A DNA stretch of 64,000 nucleotides from contig OX345636.1 of assembly GCA_947044365.1 (NCBI GenBank), forward strand, positions 15,673,115 through 15,737,114, in the 5' to 3' direction. The notes under the pieces were generated by a model that worked only from the letters and a program-made list of their open reading frames with translations, was not told where the DNA came from and made no database searches. Both the position numbers and the translations under genes were made by a program. Below, one piece after another: positions 1 to 11,038 of this stretch. Source of the DNA: Petrosia ficiformis (Eukaryota; Porifera; Demospongiae; Haplosclerida; Petrosiidae). The first letter of the stretch is position 1. Every line of letters begins with the position of its first letter.

Positions 1-1855
1 TGTTGATGCTCTGTTTTAAATTTCTTTCATTTTATGTATAAACTGTTTATTGTGGTCATAATAAGTTTAATACTATGCAAATTATGCATGTACTAAAATT
101 TGTCAACCATCTTTTATACTGTATACTACACTGCTATGTTAATTCAAAAAAGTATATTGGTTACACAAGTTTCATTTTTATAAAAAATAGTTTTTGTTGG
201 TGAATAATTCTCTTGATTTATCTATCCTATCTGCATGGATAATAATGTAACACATATTATAATAATTATTTTACAGATTGTGCATACATGCATATTTCTT
301 TTGTGAATGCAAACATTCTTTATCAGGAATGCAAAAATCATATTTGTTACCATAACTTGGACTAAGCTTCAGTTGTGTACAGTAAACAAATTTAAACATT
401 CATGTAAGTGAGCTAAACTGCACTAATAGTCAAAATAATTGAATAATACTGGGATAATATATACATGTACACTGTAAAAAGTAATGGGTTATTTCAACCT
501 TCAGTTAGTTACAAGAGTTTCAATGCAATTATATATTTTCCTCCATGCTGATTTATTTTTCCTGCTAGGTAATATTTATAAGTCACAGTTCATTTGATCT
601 TGACTAATATAAACTACATGTCATGCCAAGGCATATTGTAACAAACATTAATACAATGTAGCTATGTACGTAACATAGTATTATAAGTACAACCTGTGGT
701 GTGTTATTAGTATTCAATTTCCAACATCTGTGAAAACAACCATTCCAGAGTAATTAATTAATTTAAATATGTACATGATTTTGTACTTATAATAACAAAT
801 AACATGTGATGTACTCCACACTCCACAGATATTTGAAAAGTCAGCATATGTATGTAGGGGGATTTACATGTTTAAAGTAGATGTACATTGTATTGCTTTT
901 GTTAATTAATACAATGTAGCTATATACGTAGCATAGTATTATATATATGTAGGTACAACTTGTGATGTATTATTAGTATTCCAATTCCAACATCTGTGAA
1001 AACAACAAGCTTATTCCAGAGTAATTAATTAATATAAGTATGCACATGAATTTGTACTTATTATAGCAAATAACTCCTGAAACACATTATATTGCTTTTT
1101 TTGCCATTCTTTATTATGGCATGTATTTATACTAGTCATTATAGATCAAAATCAAAAGAAATAAATAGCTATTTTGTAAACACCTAGTTAGACAAGAAAG
1201 CAGCATTGATTTATATAGTCAGGAAGTGAAACTCTTGTAAGTTAGAATAACACATTCATTTTTACAGCGTAGTAAACATTATATGTTTCAAGGTAATAGT
1301 AATATTAGTAGTAATAGGTAATTAAAAGACTGAGGTAAGTAATAGTAATAGTAGTAGTATTAGTAATATAATATACAATCTCAATGTTGATGTAATAGCA
1401 ATAGTAAGTGATTGACCTTAAGTAATATGTTTGTTTATAGTAGGGCCAGTAGAGAAACGTTTTAGTATTAAGGGAAATGCTTTCGGCCAGAAAGGTGCAA
1501 ACGTACTGATTCTCTCTTTAAGAAACTCATGGACATTAAATTTAATGGTCATTTAGTTTGAAGTAATTTCAAAGAAACCTCAAATCAATAACAGTAGCAA
1601 TGACTTGGGAGTAATAGTTTTTTTAAGGTGATAATAACATATATAATTATTACATTGACTTAGGTAGTAATAGTAATAGTAAAATATTACACTGACTTAG
1701 GAATAGTAATAGTAAATAAAATATACTGATTTTAAGGTAATAGGTAATAGGTCAATGCCATTTGGAAGTTTTCAAAACTTCCTCATTGGCATGTTTATAT
1801 AACAGATATAATAGAATTCTGAACCATGATATATATTACGTACATATATATAACT
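1..1855. other. AT-rich non-coding DNA
   Basis: No credible coding region was found on either strand. The stretch from about 1290 to 1745 is rich in imperfect AGTAAT/AGTAGT triplet-like repeats. The rest is AT-rich with scattered TACATGTA-type words. No RNA gene or promoter motif could be supported. Confidence 0.6.
655..1071 (+). repeat. Diverged local direct duplication (about 155 bp, twice)
   Basis: The segment 655-808 recurs at 909-1071 in the same orientation. Shared anchors in order include AATGTAGCTATRTACGTA, TTATTAGTATTC, CCAACATCTGTGAAAACAAC, CCAGAGTAATTAATTAAT and TTTGTACTTAT. Copies differ by small indels, so the duplication is old. No function is apparent. Confidence 0.8.
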
Positions 1856-2099
1856 ACGGGTCATTCCATGTCAAATCAACACAATAAAATATTGATTTTA
1901 TGGATTTGGATGAAACTTGGTAGTTGCATAGTGTCTATTGAGACATTAACCTATAATGAATTTTAGAATCATAAATTGTATGGTTTCCAAGTTACTGCCA
2001 AACAAAGAGTAGTTTCAGTTCATCTATCATTACTTAATCAACTACAACTTTGCACAAGATCATCTTTATCAGCTTATTGTTTTGTGCCTTGTAAAATTC

Positions 2100-3425
2100 C
2101 CTTTCATATAAAAACTATATCCCATAATTTTAGGGTCAAAGGTCATCATGACATTTGCTGTTGCAAAAATGAATGTTTCCAAATCTTCTTTGGGTCTTTG
2201 TCTTTAAATTTTTATTAATTTCATTTTTGGACTGTTATTGGTTTAAAAGACAGATTGGTCAAAATGTGCCAATGATAAATGAACAATTTGTTTTTTTAAT
2301 AATTTATGATGGAAGGTACCTTTGTAAACGTTACATGATAAATGCTCAAACTGAGTTTTTGTATGAATACAAAGTGATAAAGACATGTGCCGTGATGACT
2401 CAAATTCCTCAAAAATGTATATAACTCAATGCAATGATAGAAATCAGTCATAGGGACAGGGGTGGTTTTAAGGATTTTCAGAGAGGGAAGGGGATCAAGT
2501 CACAAACTTGAAAGTGTTTTAAATACATATAGGAGTAATACAGGAGTATTGTGCTTAGGAAAATGGAAAAAATTGAAAACGATTTTGAGGGATAACCCTA
2601 TGGGCCTTAAAAAAACTAGTGAAAACAATTTTAAAACATAATTATAATTCAACAAAGCTACCTTAAATTTGCGTGTATTAATTTTAGTGATTTTAGCAAC
2701 TAATGCAATAATCGCTAATATTAATACACACTAAAAAAATACATTTCAAGATCATTTTATTTATTTTTCACATTAGGCGTGGCTCAGAAATTCGCAAATT
2801 AACATTCAGAGCTTTTGGTGTATATGATCATGATGTTTAATATATTGTTGCTTTAGTTAACTATATAACTATAACTAACTAAATAATGGCACTTTTAGCC
2901 TAAAATTGTTTTAATTAGTTAAATATATAACTAAAATTGTGATAAACCAAGCATATTGCAGCCATTTAAGAGAAACTCATGTGACAAACAGGCATGTTTG
3001 TTGCTATATATAATAATAATAATTATTATTATTATATCTAGATGTGTTATTTATACTTATAATGTGGCTAACCAGATAATAGTGTACCCAGTACCCATGG
3101 CAACTACTTAATATGATGGAGGATATGTTTGTAAATATGACATGATAAATACTTAAACTGGTCTTTCGTATGTGTAAAAGCAAATTGCCAACTTATCAGT
3201 GGCACATTTTGAACCACTTGCCATTGAATTCTGTCATATGTCATTTAAACCCATGATATCCCAAAATGATCGAATTCATAACTATCAAAGTGAAAGTGGC
3301 AGACCCAAAGAACATTTGGAAAACAAATTTATTAAAATTGACACATCTGTTTTTGTGACAGCAAAAGTCAAAGTACACTAACGATCACCTTTGACCCTGA
3401 AATTATGGGATATAATTTGCGGTAT
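2100..3425. repeat. Diverged inverted-repeat (foldback-like) element
   Basis: The block 2100-2285 matches the reverse complement of 3180-3425 in two ordered pieces: one around GACCCAAAGAA...CTTTGACCCT...ATTATGGGATATA, and one around TTGGCACATTTTGA. A third segment (2308-2355 and 3115-3161, GATGGAgg...ACATGATAAAT) is in direct orientation, so the structure was rearranged. The preceding 1860-1985 (CATTCCATGTCAAATC) may belong to the same element. Identity between arms is moderate. Ends and target duplication could not be defined. Confidence 0.5.
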
Positions 3426-3656
3426 ATCACATTGAAGGACATTGTATGTGATATGAAATAGTGAAATTGCACCCGATAAAGATTATCAAAGGTGCTCTGA
3501 GTATATTTCTAAGCACTAATTCCTCTGACCTCGATCTCAGGTCGTATATTACTGCAATACACCTACTAACCATGCATATATGTATAATTATACGTATGTA
3601 TAATATAATATTATGTAGCTATAAATATAGTTATTATCTAAATTTAATCATTATGC

Positions 3657-4367
3657 ATGCTTATTATAATTATAGTAATTGTGTTACATCATAAACACCA
3701 TGTAGATGTAATTCCAATCTCTCGGGAGAAAGACAAGGAACCATTGAAAAGTACAATTGGAAGTGTTGTATTGTCTGACTACTATGATGAATGGTCATGC
3801 AATCCAGACAGTGGCAAAGGACAGACTCAAAATAATGAAAGGGAACAACCTGATTTTGCTGAATGCAATGACTTAGAAATTTTAAAAAGATCAGTAACTC
3901 AGCAGTATAATCAGGCAGCTAAGAAAGTAGAAGAATTTTATGTCAATGTGAAAGAGCCTTTGAAAAATGAGCAGGCAAAGGTAAGAGAAGCTGTAGTTAA
4001 GCATCAATCTAAGACTGAGGAGTTCTTCCGAATTCTGGACATTGATATAAAAGATCAGTTGGATACTGCATGTGAGTGTGAATCCCAATTAACTAATGCT
4101 TTAGAGAGGCTGAAATCAGGTGATTCCTCAGCACTAGCTGTCCTTGAAGAAAATCAAGACAGGCTCATATCTTTGGAAAAAGAAAATGGTAGACTGGAAC
4201 TCTGTGTTCAGAGGGAAGATAGAAAGATTCCTAGGTCATCAGAAAGTTTGTCGACCAGTCAGCGTGTTCAGGAAGATCTAAAGAACTTGTTGAAGGTAGA
4301 AATTGAGACGAAACAGACCAATACCAATAATCTAGATGACGTTGATGATCCTTATACACTAATATAG
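3657..4367 (+). CDS. Coiled-coil protein, probable 3'-terminal exon (unknown function)
   Basis: I do not recognise this protein. The open frame ends in TAG at 4365-4367. An ATG at 3657 opens it, but the first residues come from AT-rich sequence, so the reliable part probably starts after the acceptor CCATGTAG at about 3706. From there about 220 residues are acidic and lysine/glutamate-rich, with a long heptad-like region (about residues 80-185 of the open frame, from EILKRSVTQQY to ENGRLEL) that predicts a coiled coil, followed by a serine-rich linker and an acidic tail. Codon use looks genuine, unlike the surrounding AT noise. No matching upstream exon was identified, so this may be the last exon of a gene with distant exons, a small single-exon gene, or an exon carried by a mobile element. 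Confidence 0.5.
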   Translation: MLIIIIVIVLHHKHHVDVIPISREKDKEPLKSTIGSVVLSDYYDEWSCNPDSGKGQTQNNEREQPDFAECNDLEILKRSVTQQYNQAAKKVEEFYVNVKEPLKNEQAKVREAVVKHQSKTEEFFRILDIDIKDQLDTACECESQLTNALERLKSGDSSALAVLEENQDRLISLEKENGRLELCVQREDRKIPRSSESLSTSQRVQEDLKNLLKVEIETKQTNTNNLDDVDDPYTLI

Positions 4368-4369
4368 CA

Positions 4370-5590
4370 GTTTACAGTAATTAATAATTATCATTATTAT
4401 AATTATAATTTTTTATTTTTTAATTTCATTTAGCTATGTGGAAGGTTCGTAGATGTGTGTGTGGGGGGTGGGGTAAGGGATTGACTAAGCCCTCCCTAAA
4501 TTCTAAATTATAGTATCTACAGTGCTTTTGTAAATTGTAACCACAGGGCTCAGGTCTTATATTCATCATATACACCTCGAAGCCGTGGTATATATATTAC
4601 ACATATATATATATATATATATTTATATCCTGATAGCACCTTACTTCAAGGATTTCACTGTGCACTCAGTACACATATATCCATTTGATGTTATACGTAT
4701 GGTTTGTAACTCAATGAAGCATGGCTTTGTTCATTTTTAAAAAATATGAATAATAAGTAGCCTAAATCAAATTCAATCTGAAAAGCAAAAAAAATTCACT
4801 TGTCACTGGTTAATGTGGTTATTAGTTATATCAGTGAAAGGAAGATTTCCTGGAATAATGTGGAGGTATTCCAGTCAAACCATAACGAGGATTGGTAGGA
4901 TTTGTAGCATGGTACTGCAGAATTGGACTTAGTGACACATAAGGCATGTAACTCTGTTTTGTTGGCATACTGATAAATTACTTATATCACACCTACTCTT
5001 GCAATATCACATTTATAATCACCTCTTCCTCGGGCTTCGTGATTATAAATGTGACACAGTTGTGATAGGCATTACATATACATATATATTATATATAAAT
5101 ATTAAATTTTATGTATATAAATATAATTATAATTTTAAAAGTTACGTATATCAGTTAAATAATTATACGTAAATTATAATTATGTATGTATAGTTCTAAT
5201 TTAAGTTAATGCATAATTGCATAATAATAATGATTATTACTAACCTCACCCGCATATATAGGTGGATTGAGTATTACTGTAATCAGGTAGGTTTTCTGTC
5301 TTTTTGTGTGTGTGTATTCCCAAAATATCCAATAACAACATTGGAATTTCAATTGAGCTGCCAAGAGACTTGAACTTATGCAAAAATAAAAGATAGGATT
5401 TTTCTAAAATCTTTTGGCTATAAAGTTATGACAATTTTTACAACTCACGATTGCCATTTCACCACTTTCAGAAGGCTTATGGTAGCAACAGAGCACATGG
5501 AAACACCAATCATCTTGTTTGAAGGCTATCACACCCTGACATCAAGTATAATTGGAGAACATTTGCATCACATGCATTGTGACTTTTGAG
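4370..5590. other. AT-rich intergenic DNA
   Basis: No coding region is supported. It contains TA-rich runs (4580-4625, 5075-5220) and the small hairpin annotated at 5003-5057. Confidence 0.5.
5003..5057. repeat. Short palindrome (hairpin)
   Basis: AATATCACATTTATAATCAC at 5003 pairs with GTGATTATAAATGTGACAC ending at 5057 across a loop of 16 bases. It looks like a relic of a palindromic MITE. Its central TCACATT...AATGTGA resembles the ends of the larger palindrome at 5686. Confidence 0.65.
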
Positions 5591-5609
5591 TGATTGGTGT
5601 GTGTATATG

Positions 5610-5657
<48 letters not shown>

Positions 5658-5685
5658 ATTTATATATAATTATATATATGTATAT

Positions 5686-5847
5686 TATATAGTATGCTAA
5701 TACGTCCTATATACAAAATATACGACCTGAGTTTTGTGTCCGAGGATGTGATATAGCCCGAGCTTGCGAGGGCTATATCACATCCGAGGACACAAAACAA
5801 GGGTCCTATATTCAGTATATAGGACCTATTAGCATACTATATACAAT
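5686..5847. mobile_element. Palindromic MITE-like element
   Basis: The two arms are near-perfect reverse complements. From outside in they read TAGTATGCTAATA, then CCTATATA, then TTTTGTGTCCGAGGATGTGA and TATAGCCC, around a central GAGCTTGCGAG. The element would fold into one long hairpin. There is no coding capacity. It resembles palindromic non-autonomous elements; the superfamily is undetermined. Confidence 0.75.
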
Positions 5848-5852
5848 ATATT

Positions 5853-5943
5853 GTATGATGGTGACATCTCCTGCATATACAGTGTGCACATGCAATATAC
5901 AATATATAGGACTCACCACATTAAAGGGATGATGTCACCATCA

Positions 5944-5946
<3 letters not shown>
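5853..5946. mobile_element. Short inverted-repeat element
   Basis: GTATGATGGTGACATC at 5853-5868 is the exact reverse complement of GATGTCACCATCATAC at 5931-5946. The intervening 62 bp is unrelated filler. It abuts the larger palindrome; the two may be one composite insertion. Confidence 0.6.
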
Positions 5947-6004
<58 letters not shown>

Positions 6005-6114
6005 GATATATATAAACTATGTTTAAAAAAGGTGTGTATGCGGGATATACCACCTGCTGTACATGTGGAGAGGGATATAAGTCATACAATGCGAATGGCA
6101 GAGTGGTATATCCA

Positions 6115-6487
6115 CATAAATGCCTGGATGCAATGATACATGAGATGCTTGGATGCAATGATGCATTAAAGTACTGATACCTAGATGCACTGATACATGA
6201 GATACGCAATGATGCATTGATGTACTGATACCTGGAAGCACTGATACATGGGAACTTGGATGCAATGATGCATTAATGTACTAATGCCTGGATGCATTGA
6301 TGTACTGATGCCTGGATGCACTGATACACTGATGCACAAATGTGTAGATGCATTAAACTGTATTCTTGAATTTAATTAATGGAACTAATGCCTGGATGCA
6401 TTGATGTACTGATGCCTGGATGCACTGATACACTGATGCACAAATGTGTAGATGCATTAAATTGTATTCTTGAATTTAATTAATGGA
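6115..6487 (-). repeat. TGCATCA minisatellite (array 1) with 100-bp duplication
   Basis: The array is built of irregular units around TGCATCA/TGATGCA with ACTGATAC and GCCTGGA spacers. Its right part is a tandem duplication of about 105 bp (about 6280-6385 and 6386-6487), each ending GTATTCTTGAATTTAATTAATGGAA. The strand sense is opposite to the related arrays at 8480-8827 and 9300-9510 (there GTGCATCAATGCATC on the + strand). Open frames across it are repeat artefacts. Confidence 0.85.
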
Positions 6488-6639
6488 AGAAGTTCATACA
6501 TAGTACCAGTGAAGAATATGAATCTATATAAATTATGCCAGCCCTATGCCATCACTATTCATCCACACCAAACAACACATCCATCCAATATACTTAATTC
6601 TCTTTCTCTAGATTTGTAAGAAGCAAACTGTTAATACTA

Positions 6640-8290
6640 GGCCAACCAGATATCACATAACATCTATATAACATTTGAAAAATGGGATCTTCATTTGTCC
6701 ACTTCTTGATATTAGAAGTATTGGCAGAGGTTGATGAAACATGATCCAATCAATGAATAAGATATGACGAAGTATAGATATAGGAAATATATCAAAGCAT
6801 CTGCATTCCTTGTGGCGAATGTTGTAATTATATGCACTTAACATTAGTGCCCATCTCTGAATCCTGCTCAAAGCCATTTGAAGAATTCCCTTTGATCACT
6901 AAAAAGGTAAGCTAATGGTCTGTGATCAGATTCAATTGCAAATTTCCTGCCATGTAAGTAATTATGGACTATGGCTAGTCCAGTAGTGAGTACTTTTTTC
7001 TGCTTCTGTTAGGGTTCTCGAAGTATATATGCAGGGCTGCATTTAGGGGGGCAAAGGGGCATTCGCCACCCCCCCCCCCCCAGACTTTCATGAGTGTGAC
7101 GTAAAAGTAAATACTACATGTTACATTGTATTACATGTGAGATTGTTTGAAGCAACACTAGACTGATGTAGACAATTTTGTAGTTACGGTACATAATAAT
7201 GGAGTTAACATTCTAGTGTTCAGATAGGTATTCTTCGGGGTTTCTTGTTCTATATATCCAATATTTCTTGTAACTTCAGTAAGTTTTCTAATTTTCACCA
7301 TTCAACACTTAGACCAGCTATACAGATACATGAAAGAGATCAAAATCATTAATGATTACTGATTTTGATCTCTTTCATGTTATATCTGTATAGTCTAAGT
7401 GTTAAATTAATGGTGCAATGTTGAACTGTGTGCTGACATTGCTGTAGTTTTCGTCATACAGAATGACTCTAAAAGTAGTTAATCAGGAAATACATGGCCA
7501 GAAATTTTACAGAAAAATACACAAGTGTTTCCCAAAATGTCACACAAAGTCCCTTAGTTTGCCAATATGTGCTTACGGCACATGGTAACATCGTTGCCCC
7601 CTACGTTCTCAAAAGTCTCATATTGCCCCCCCTAGCTTCATTTTCTGTATGCAGCACTGATATGCTATTGGTCTCTCAGCTCCATCCTCCAAGAGATGGG
7701 AAAGGACTGCCCCAATCCCATATGGATATCTAAAATTATAGGTTTGTTACTATAATATTGTAAGTAAGGAGTCGGCTTGTAATGCTACTGTGAATTCCAG
7801 GATAATTTAGACCCTTTATGTAGTAACACATACATATAAGGAGATAACTTCAAAGACAAATTAGGTAGATATAGTTAATAACTCCTAAAAAGGACTTAAG
7901 TTGTGTAATATTTCGAGGTTGCAAGACCTCTCTAATTGCTCTGACTTTCCCTTCAGAGGGATGCACCCATGCATATTCACATGGCCTAAGTGTTCAACTT
8001 TAGGGGGAATGAAAATTCATTTAGATTCATTTACCTTCAGTCCTGCTGAAGCTAACTTAGTAGGTACTCTGTCCAAGATTTGCAGATGGCCTTTCAGTAG
8101 ACAACCCAGTACCTAATATATCATTCAATTACATGGAGACTTGCTGGAATCCCTGTAAGAGGCTATCCAGGTTTGGTTTAAAACCTGACCTTCATACATT
8201 GTTAGGTTCCTATAATTTGTATTTAAAAAGCACTGAATGTCTATCTCAGATTTCTTTTAATGGAGAGGTGGTAGAAACCTCATGAACTTC
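6640..8290 (-). pseudogene. Ty3/gypsy retrotransposon pol remnant (RT-RNase H)
   Basis: On the minus strand, several frames together preserve the order of a Ty3/gypsy pol. Near 8195-8120 is reverse transcriptase sequence ending in NDILGTG, the position of the YxDD-IL motif (catalytic aspartates degraded). Next come AGLKVNESK and VEHLGHV (about 8045-7970), KVRAIREVLQP (about 7960-7920) and KSFLGVINY (about 7885). RNase H follows: YPYGIGAVLSHLLEDGAERP (about 7730-7670), then, after an insertion, TLTEAEK, NYLHGRKFAIESDHRPLAYLF and finally ALSRIQRWALMLSAY (ending near 6780). Stops and frameshifts are frequent, so it is dead. No integrase, gag or LTR was found. The RNase H part is split by the element at 7032-7659. 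Confidence 0.88.
7032..7659. mobile_element. 628-bp TIR element nested in the gypsy remnant (5-bp TSD ATATG)
   Basis: The left end is CAGGGCTGCATTTAGGGGGG. The right end read inward on the minus strand is CAGTGCTGCATACAG, later AGGGGGGGC. The flanks carry ATATG at 7027-7031 and 7660-7664. Removing the element brings the gypsy RNase H pieces (…RPIAY and …SRTLTEAEK) together, which independently confirms the borders. Inside are a C-rich tract (about 7068-7081) and a strong hairpin at about 7308-7405 (CACTTAGAC...ATGAAAGAGATCAAAATCA and its complement). It has no coding capacity. The superfamily is uncertain. Confidence 0.82.
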
Positions 8291-8479
8291 AAGCAAGTTT
8301 TAATTTTGGTAAGTCAGTCCCTACCTAAAAGATTAGGACGATCTCCGTCTACTACATGTATACCACAATTTCCTCCTCTTGTTCACCACACTTCATGTTA
8401 ACTTTACTAGTCTCTAATACTTTAATTGACTCACCAGTATAATGTCCACAACCTTATATTTTTTGATCATCAGTGTCCC

Positions 8480-9510
8480 TGCATCTATATGCATAAATGC
8501 ATTAGTGTGTCAATGCTCCAGGAATCAGTGCATCAATGTATCTAAGCCTCTGTGCATCAATGCATCAGTGCATTAATGCATCAGCACATCAATGCATACA
8601 TGACAGGCATCAGTGCACAATGCATAAATGCATACTGGCATCAGTGCATCAATGTATCAGTGCATCAATGCGTACAGGCATCAATGCATCAGTGCATTAA
8701 TGCATCTGTGCATCAAACATCAGTGCATCAATGCATCCAAGCATTCGTGCATCAATGCATCAGTGCATTAATGCATCAGCGCATCAATGCATACATGACA
8801 GGCATCAGTGCATCAATGCATAAATGCTAGTGTTGTTCTAGTTCTTGGGTACTAGAACTAATATAATTTTAGTTCTGGCCTTTTTATTTTAGTTCTAGTA
8901 CCAAGAACTAGAATTGGTACTAGAACTAAATTTTTCCAATAGAACTTTAATTAATACAGTATCAGAAATGCCAGTAATATAACATTTTCTTTGAAGTTGG
9001 AAGGGTACTTGTTTTGATAATGATATCATGCACAGCTGATGAGTACCAGCAACTGGCACCATGGAACTAGTATTAAGACAATAAGACAGAACTGTAACTA
9101 GAACTAAAATTATCAAAATAAAGGTTCTGGAACTATAACTGGAACTAAAATAATCAAAATAAAGGTTCTGGAACTATAACTAGAACTAAAGTTATCAAAA
9201 TAAAGGTTCTGGAACTATAACTGGAACTATAAACAACAACAAAAAAGTTCCAGAACTAGAACTGGAACTTTTAAAATAAATAGAACTAGAACAACACTAA
9301 TAAATGCATACTGGCATCAGTGCATCAATGTATCAGTGCATCAATGCGTACAGGCATCAATGCATCAATGCATACAGGCATCAATGTATCAGTGGATCTA
9401 CATATATATATCAGTGCATCAATGCATCCATGCATCCATGCATTTTGCATCTGTGCATCCAGGTATGAGTGCATCTGTGCATTATTGCAGTTGTGCACCG
9501 TGCATCATAT
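8480..9510 (+). repeat. TGCATCA minisatellite (array 2), interrupted by a MITE
   Basis: Units built on GTGCATCAATGCATC occupy 8480-8827 and resume at 9300-9510. The block ATAAATGCATACTGGCATCA with its downstream 60 bp occurs at both about 8630 and 9300, showing segmental duplication within the array before or after the insertion of the 472-bp element. Open frames translated here (histidine/serine/alanine-rich) are repeat artefacts. Confidence 0.88.
8828..9299. mobile_element. hAT-like MITE (8-bp TSD ATAAATGC)
   Basis: The termini TAGTGTTGTTCTAGTTC and GAACTAGAACAACACTA are exact inverted repeats. Perfect 8-bp duplications ATAAATGC lie at 8820-8827 and 9300-9307. An 8-bp duplication with a TAGTG end is typical of hAT elements. 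The interior is tandem variants of GGAACTATAACTRGAACTAAA with no transposase. It sits in the minisatellite, whose sequence continues on both sides. Confidence 0.9.
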
Positions 9511-9547
9511 TTATATATCAGAGAGTACGGTAGTACTCTCTATGTAG

Positions 9548-10890
9548 GGATGGCACGGAAAAAAAAATGGCCGCCCATACATTTCCTGATGAGCTGAAAT
9601 CTTTGCTAAAATGATAGAGACAAGTCTTAATAAACACATACCTGTTGATATCTAGTGTTTTTATGACTAACAACATCTTCTAGACAGTTGGAGATCATCT
9701 TCAAGGTAGAGAACCGGCAAGTAGCAAAACTGGCAAAATAGTCATCTTATTAATATTTTTCAGACAAATCATTTTTTTGTTTGTTGAACTATCACAATGA
9801 TTCTAGCACCATTCCAATTGCATTCGTTGTAAAATTCTGGTCTACAAGTATTGAGACGATATCTTCAGATACTATGAAAGAAGACAGTCTCATCGATGGT
9901 AAAGATTTGATCTCGAATTGGACGCCATTTTTATCAGTGTATTAATTAATTTAGCCACGTGGAATTAATTGCGCGTGCGCATTTGTGTGCTCAGTATGTG
10001 AACGCTGTTTGACTGCTACGTAACCTAAAGCATAGTAATAAAATTTGTGAGCAAATACATTCTTAAAATAATGGGCATAATAATTATTAATATTAAAACC
10101 ATGGTATACTGATAATATAATAAATATTATATACTATGATAAGCACTGGAATGCCAAATGGTTGACACAGAGACTAGCACTACTTCTTGTGGCAAAGCGA
10201 AATAGGACACAGATAGTGTCATCTGTAAGTGAAATGAGAATGATAATCAATTCATAAATAATTATATTGAAGTCTGACCTTCAGTAATGAACAAGCCTTA
10301 TAGCAATCTACAATTCAGAAAAATACAATGGAAACAAGAATAATAAAAACATTTTCAATAAAAATAAAGAAAGATGTAGGGACATCAAAACCCAAAAAGC
10401 ATGCGAACAAGGTTGGGAGGTTAACGTAGGACCTAAAATTAAACAAACCACTTCCATATAACCCTACAGTGGCAGTGGAACACATCTGAAATTGAGGGGC
10501 TGAATATGTAAAATGGGCTGATCACACCCCCGTCACACCAAAAGTCAAGCCACATCCTGAAGTAAACAAACACTCAGTGACCTTCGTGTGGTGTGGTGAA
10601 GCTTAGCAACCTTTTAAAATTTATTTTCATTTTTATAATTTTGAAAATCTTCACTGTGTTAAATATTAGTTGTCTGCTACATCACAATCTATAAATTACA
10701 TCTCCCTCTTATATTGCTGAACTATAAGGTATATAAATCTGGATAATTATAATAAAAATACTAACAGTATTTATATAATGTATTTCAATAATATCATGGC
10801 ATATACAGAAAAACATCTCGATGGAGAACAACAATCAAGGTGAAATGACAACGATTTATTCTTTTATGTATTTAGATATCTGTAATTGAA
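9548..10890. other. Non-coding DNA, no feature recognised
   Basis: Both strands were read for motifs. No exon, RNA gene or clean inverted-repeat element could be supported. The stretch from about 9547 (TAGGGATGGCACGG) resembles a transposon end, but no partner end was found. Confidence 0.4.
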
Positions 10891-11038
10891 GTTGTACTAG
10901 TTCTTCAAAAGGGGAACAGCAACCTTAACCTTGCCCTTACTATAATCAAATTCAAGGACTGTTTCAGAAACAGCAGCGGCTGGCCCAGCAATTCTGGACA
11001 CTGGAATGAAACTAGCAGCTGAAACTAGCAGCTGAAAC

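Larger units (their letters stand above)
5594..6001. repeat. TA microsatellites flanking two palindromes
   Basis: Near-pure (TA)n runs lie at about 5594-5660 and 5944-6001. They bracket the palindromes at 5686-5847 and 5853-5946, suggesting insertion into, or expansion from, TA-rich targets. Confidence 0.85.

Noticed and set aside
5946..6265. Minus-strand ORFs of 80-87 codons
   Set aside because: They lie across a TA tract and the TGCATCA minisatellite, with no protein-like features.
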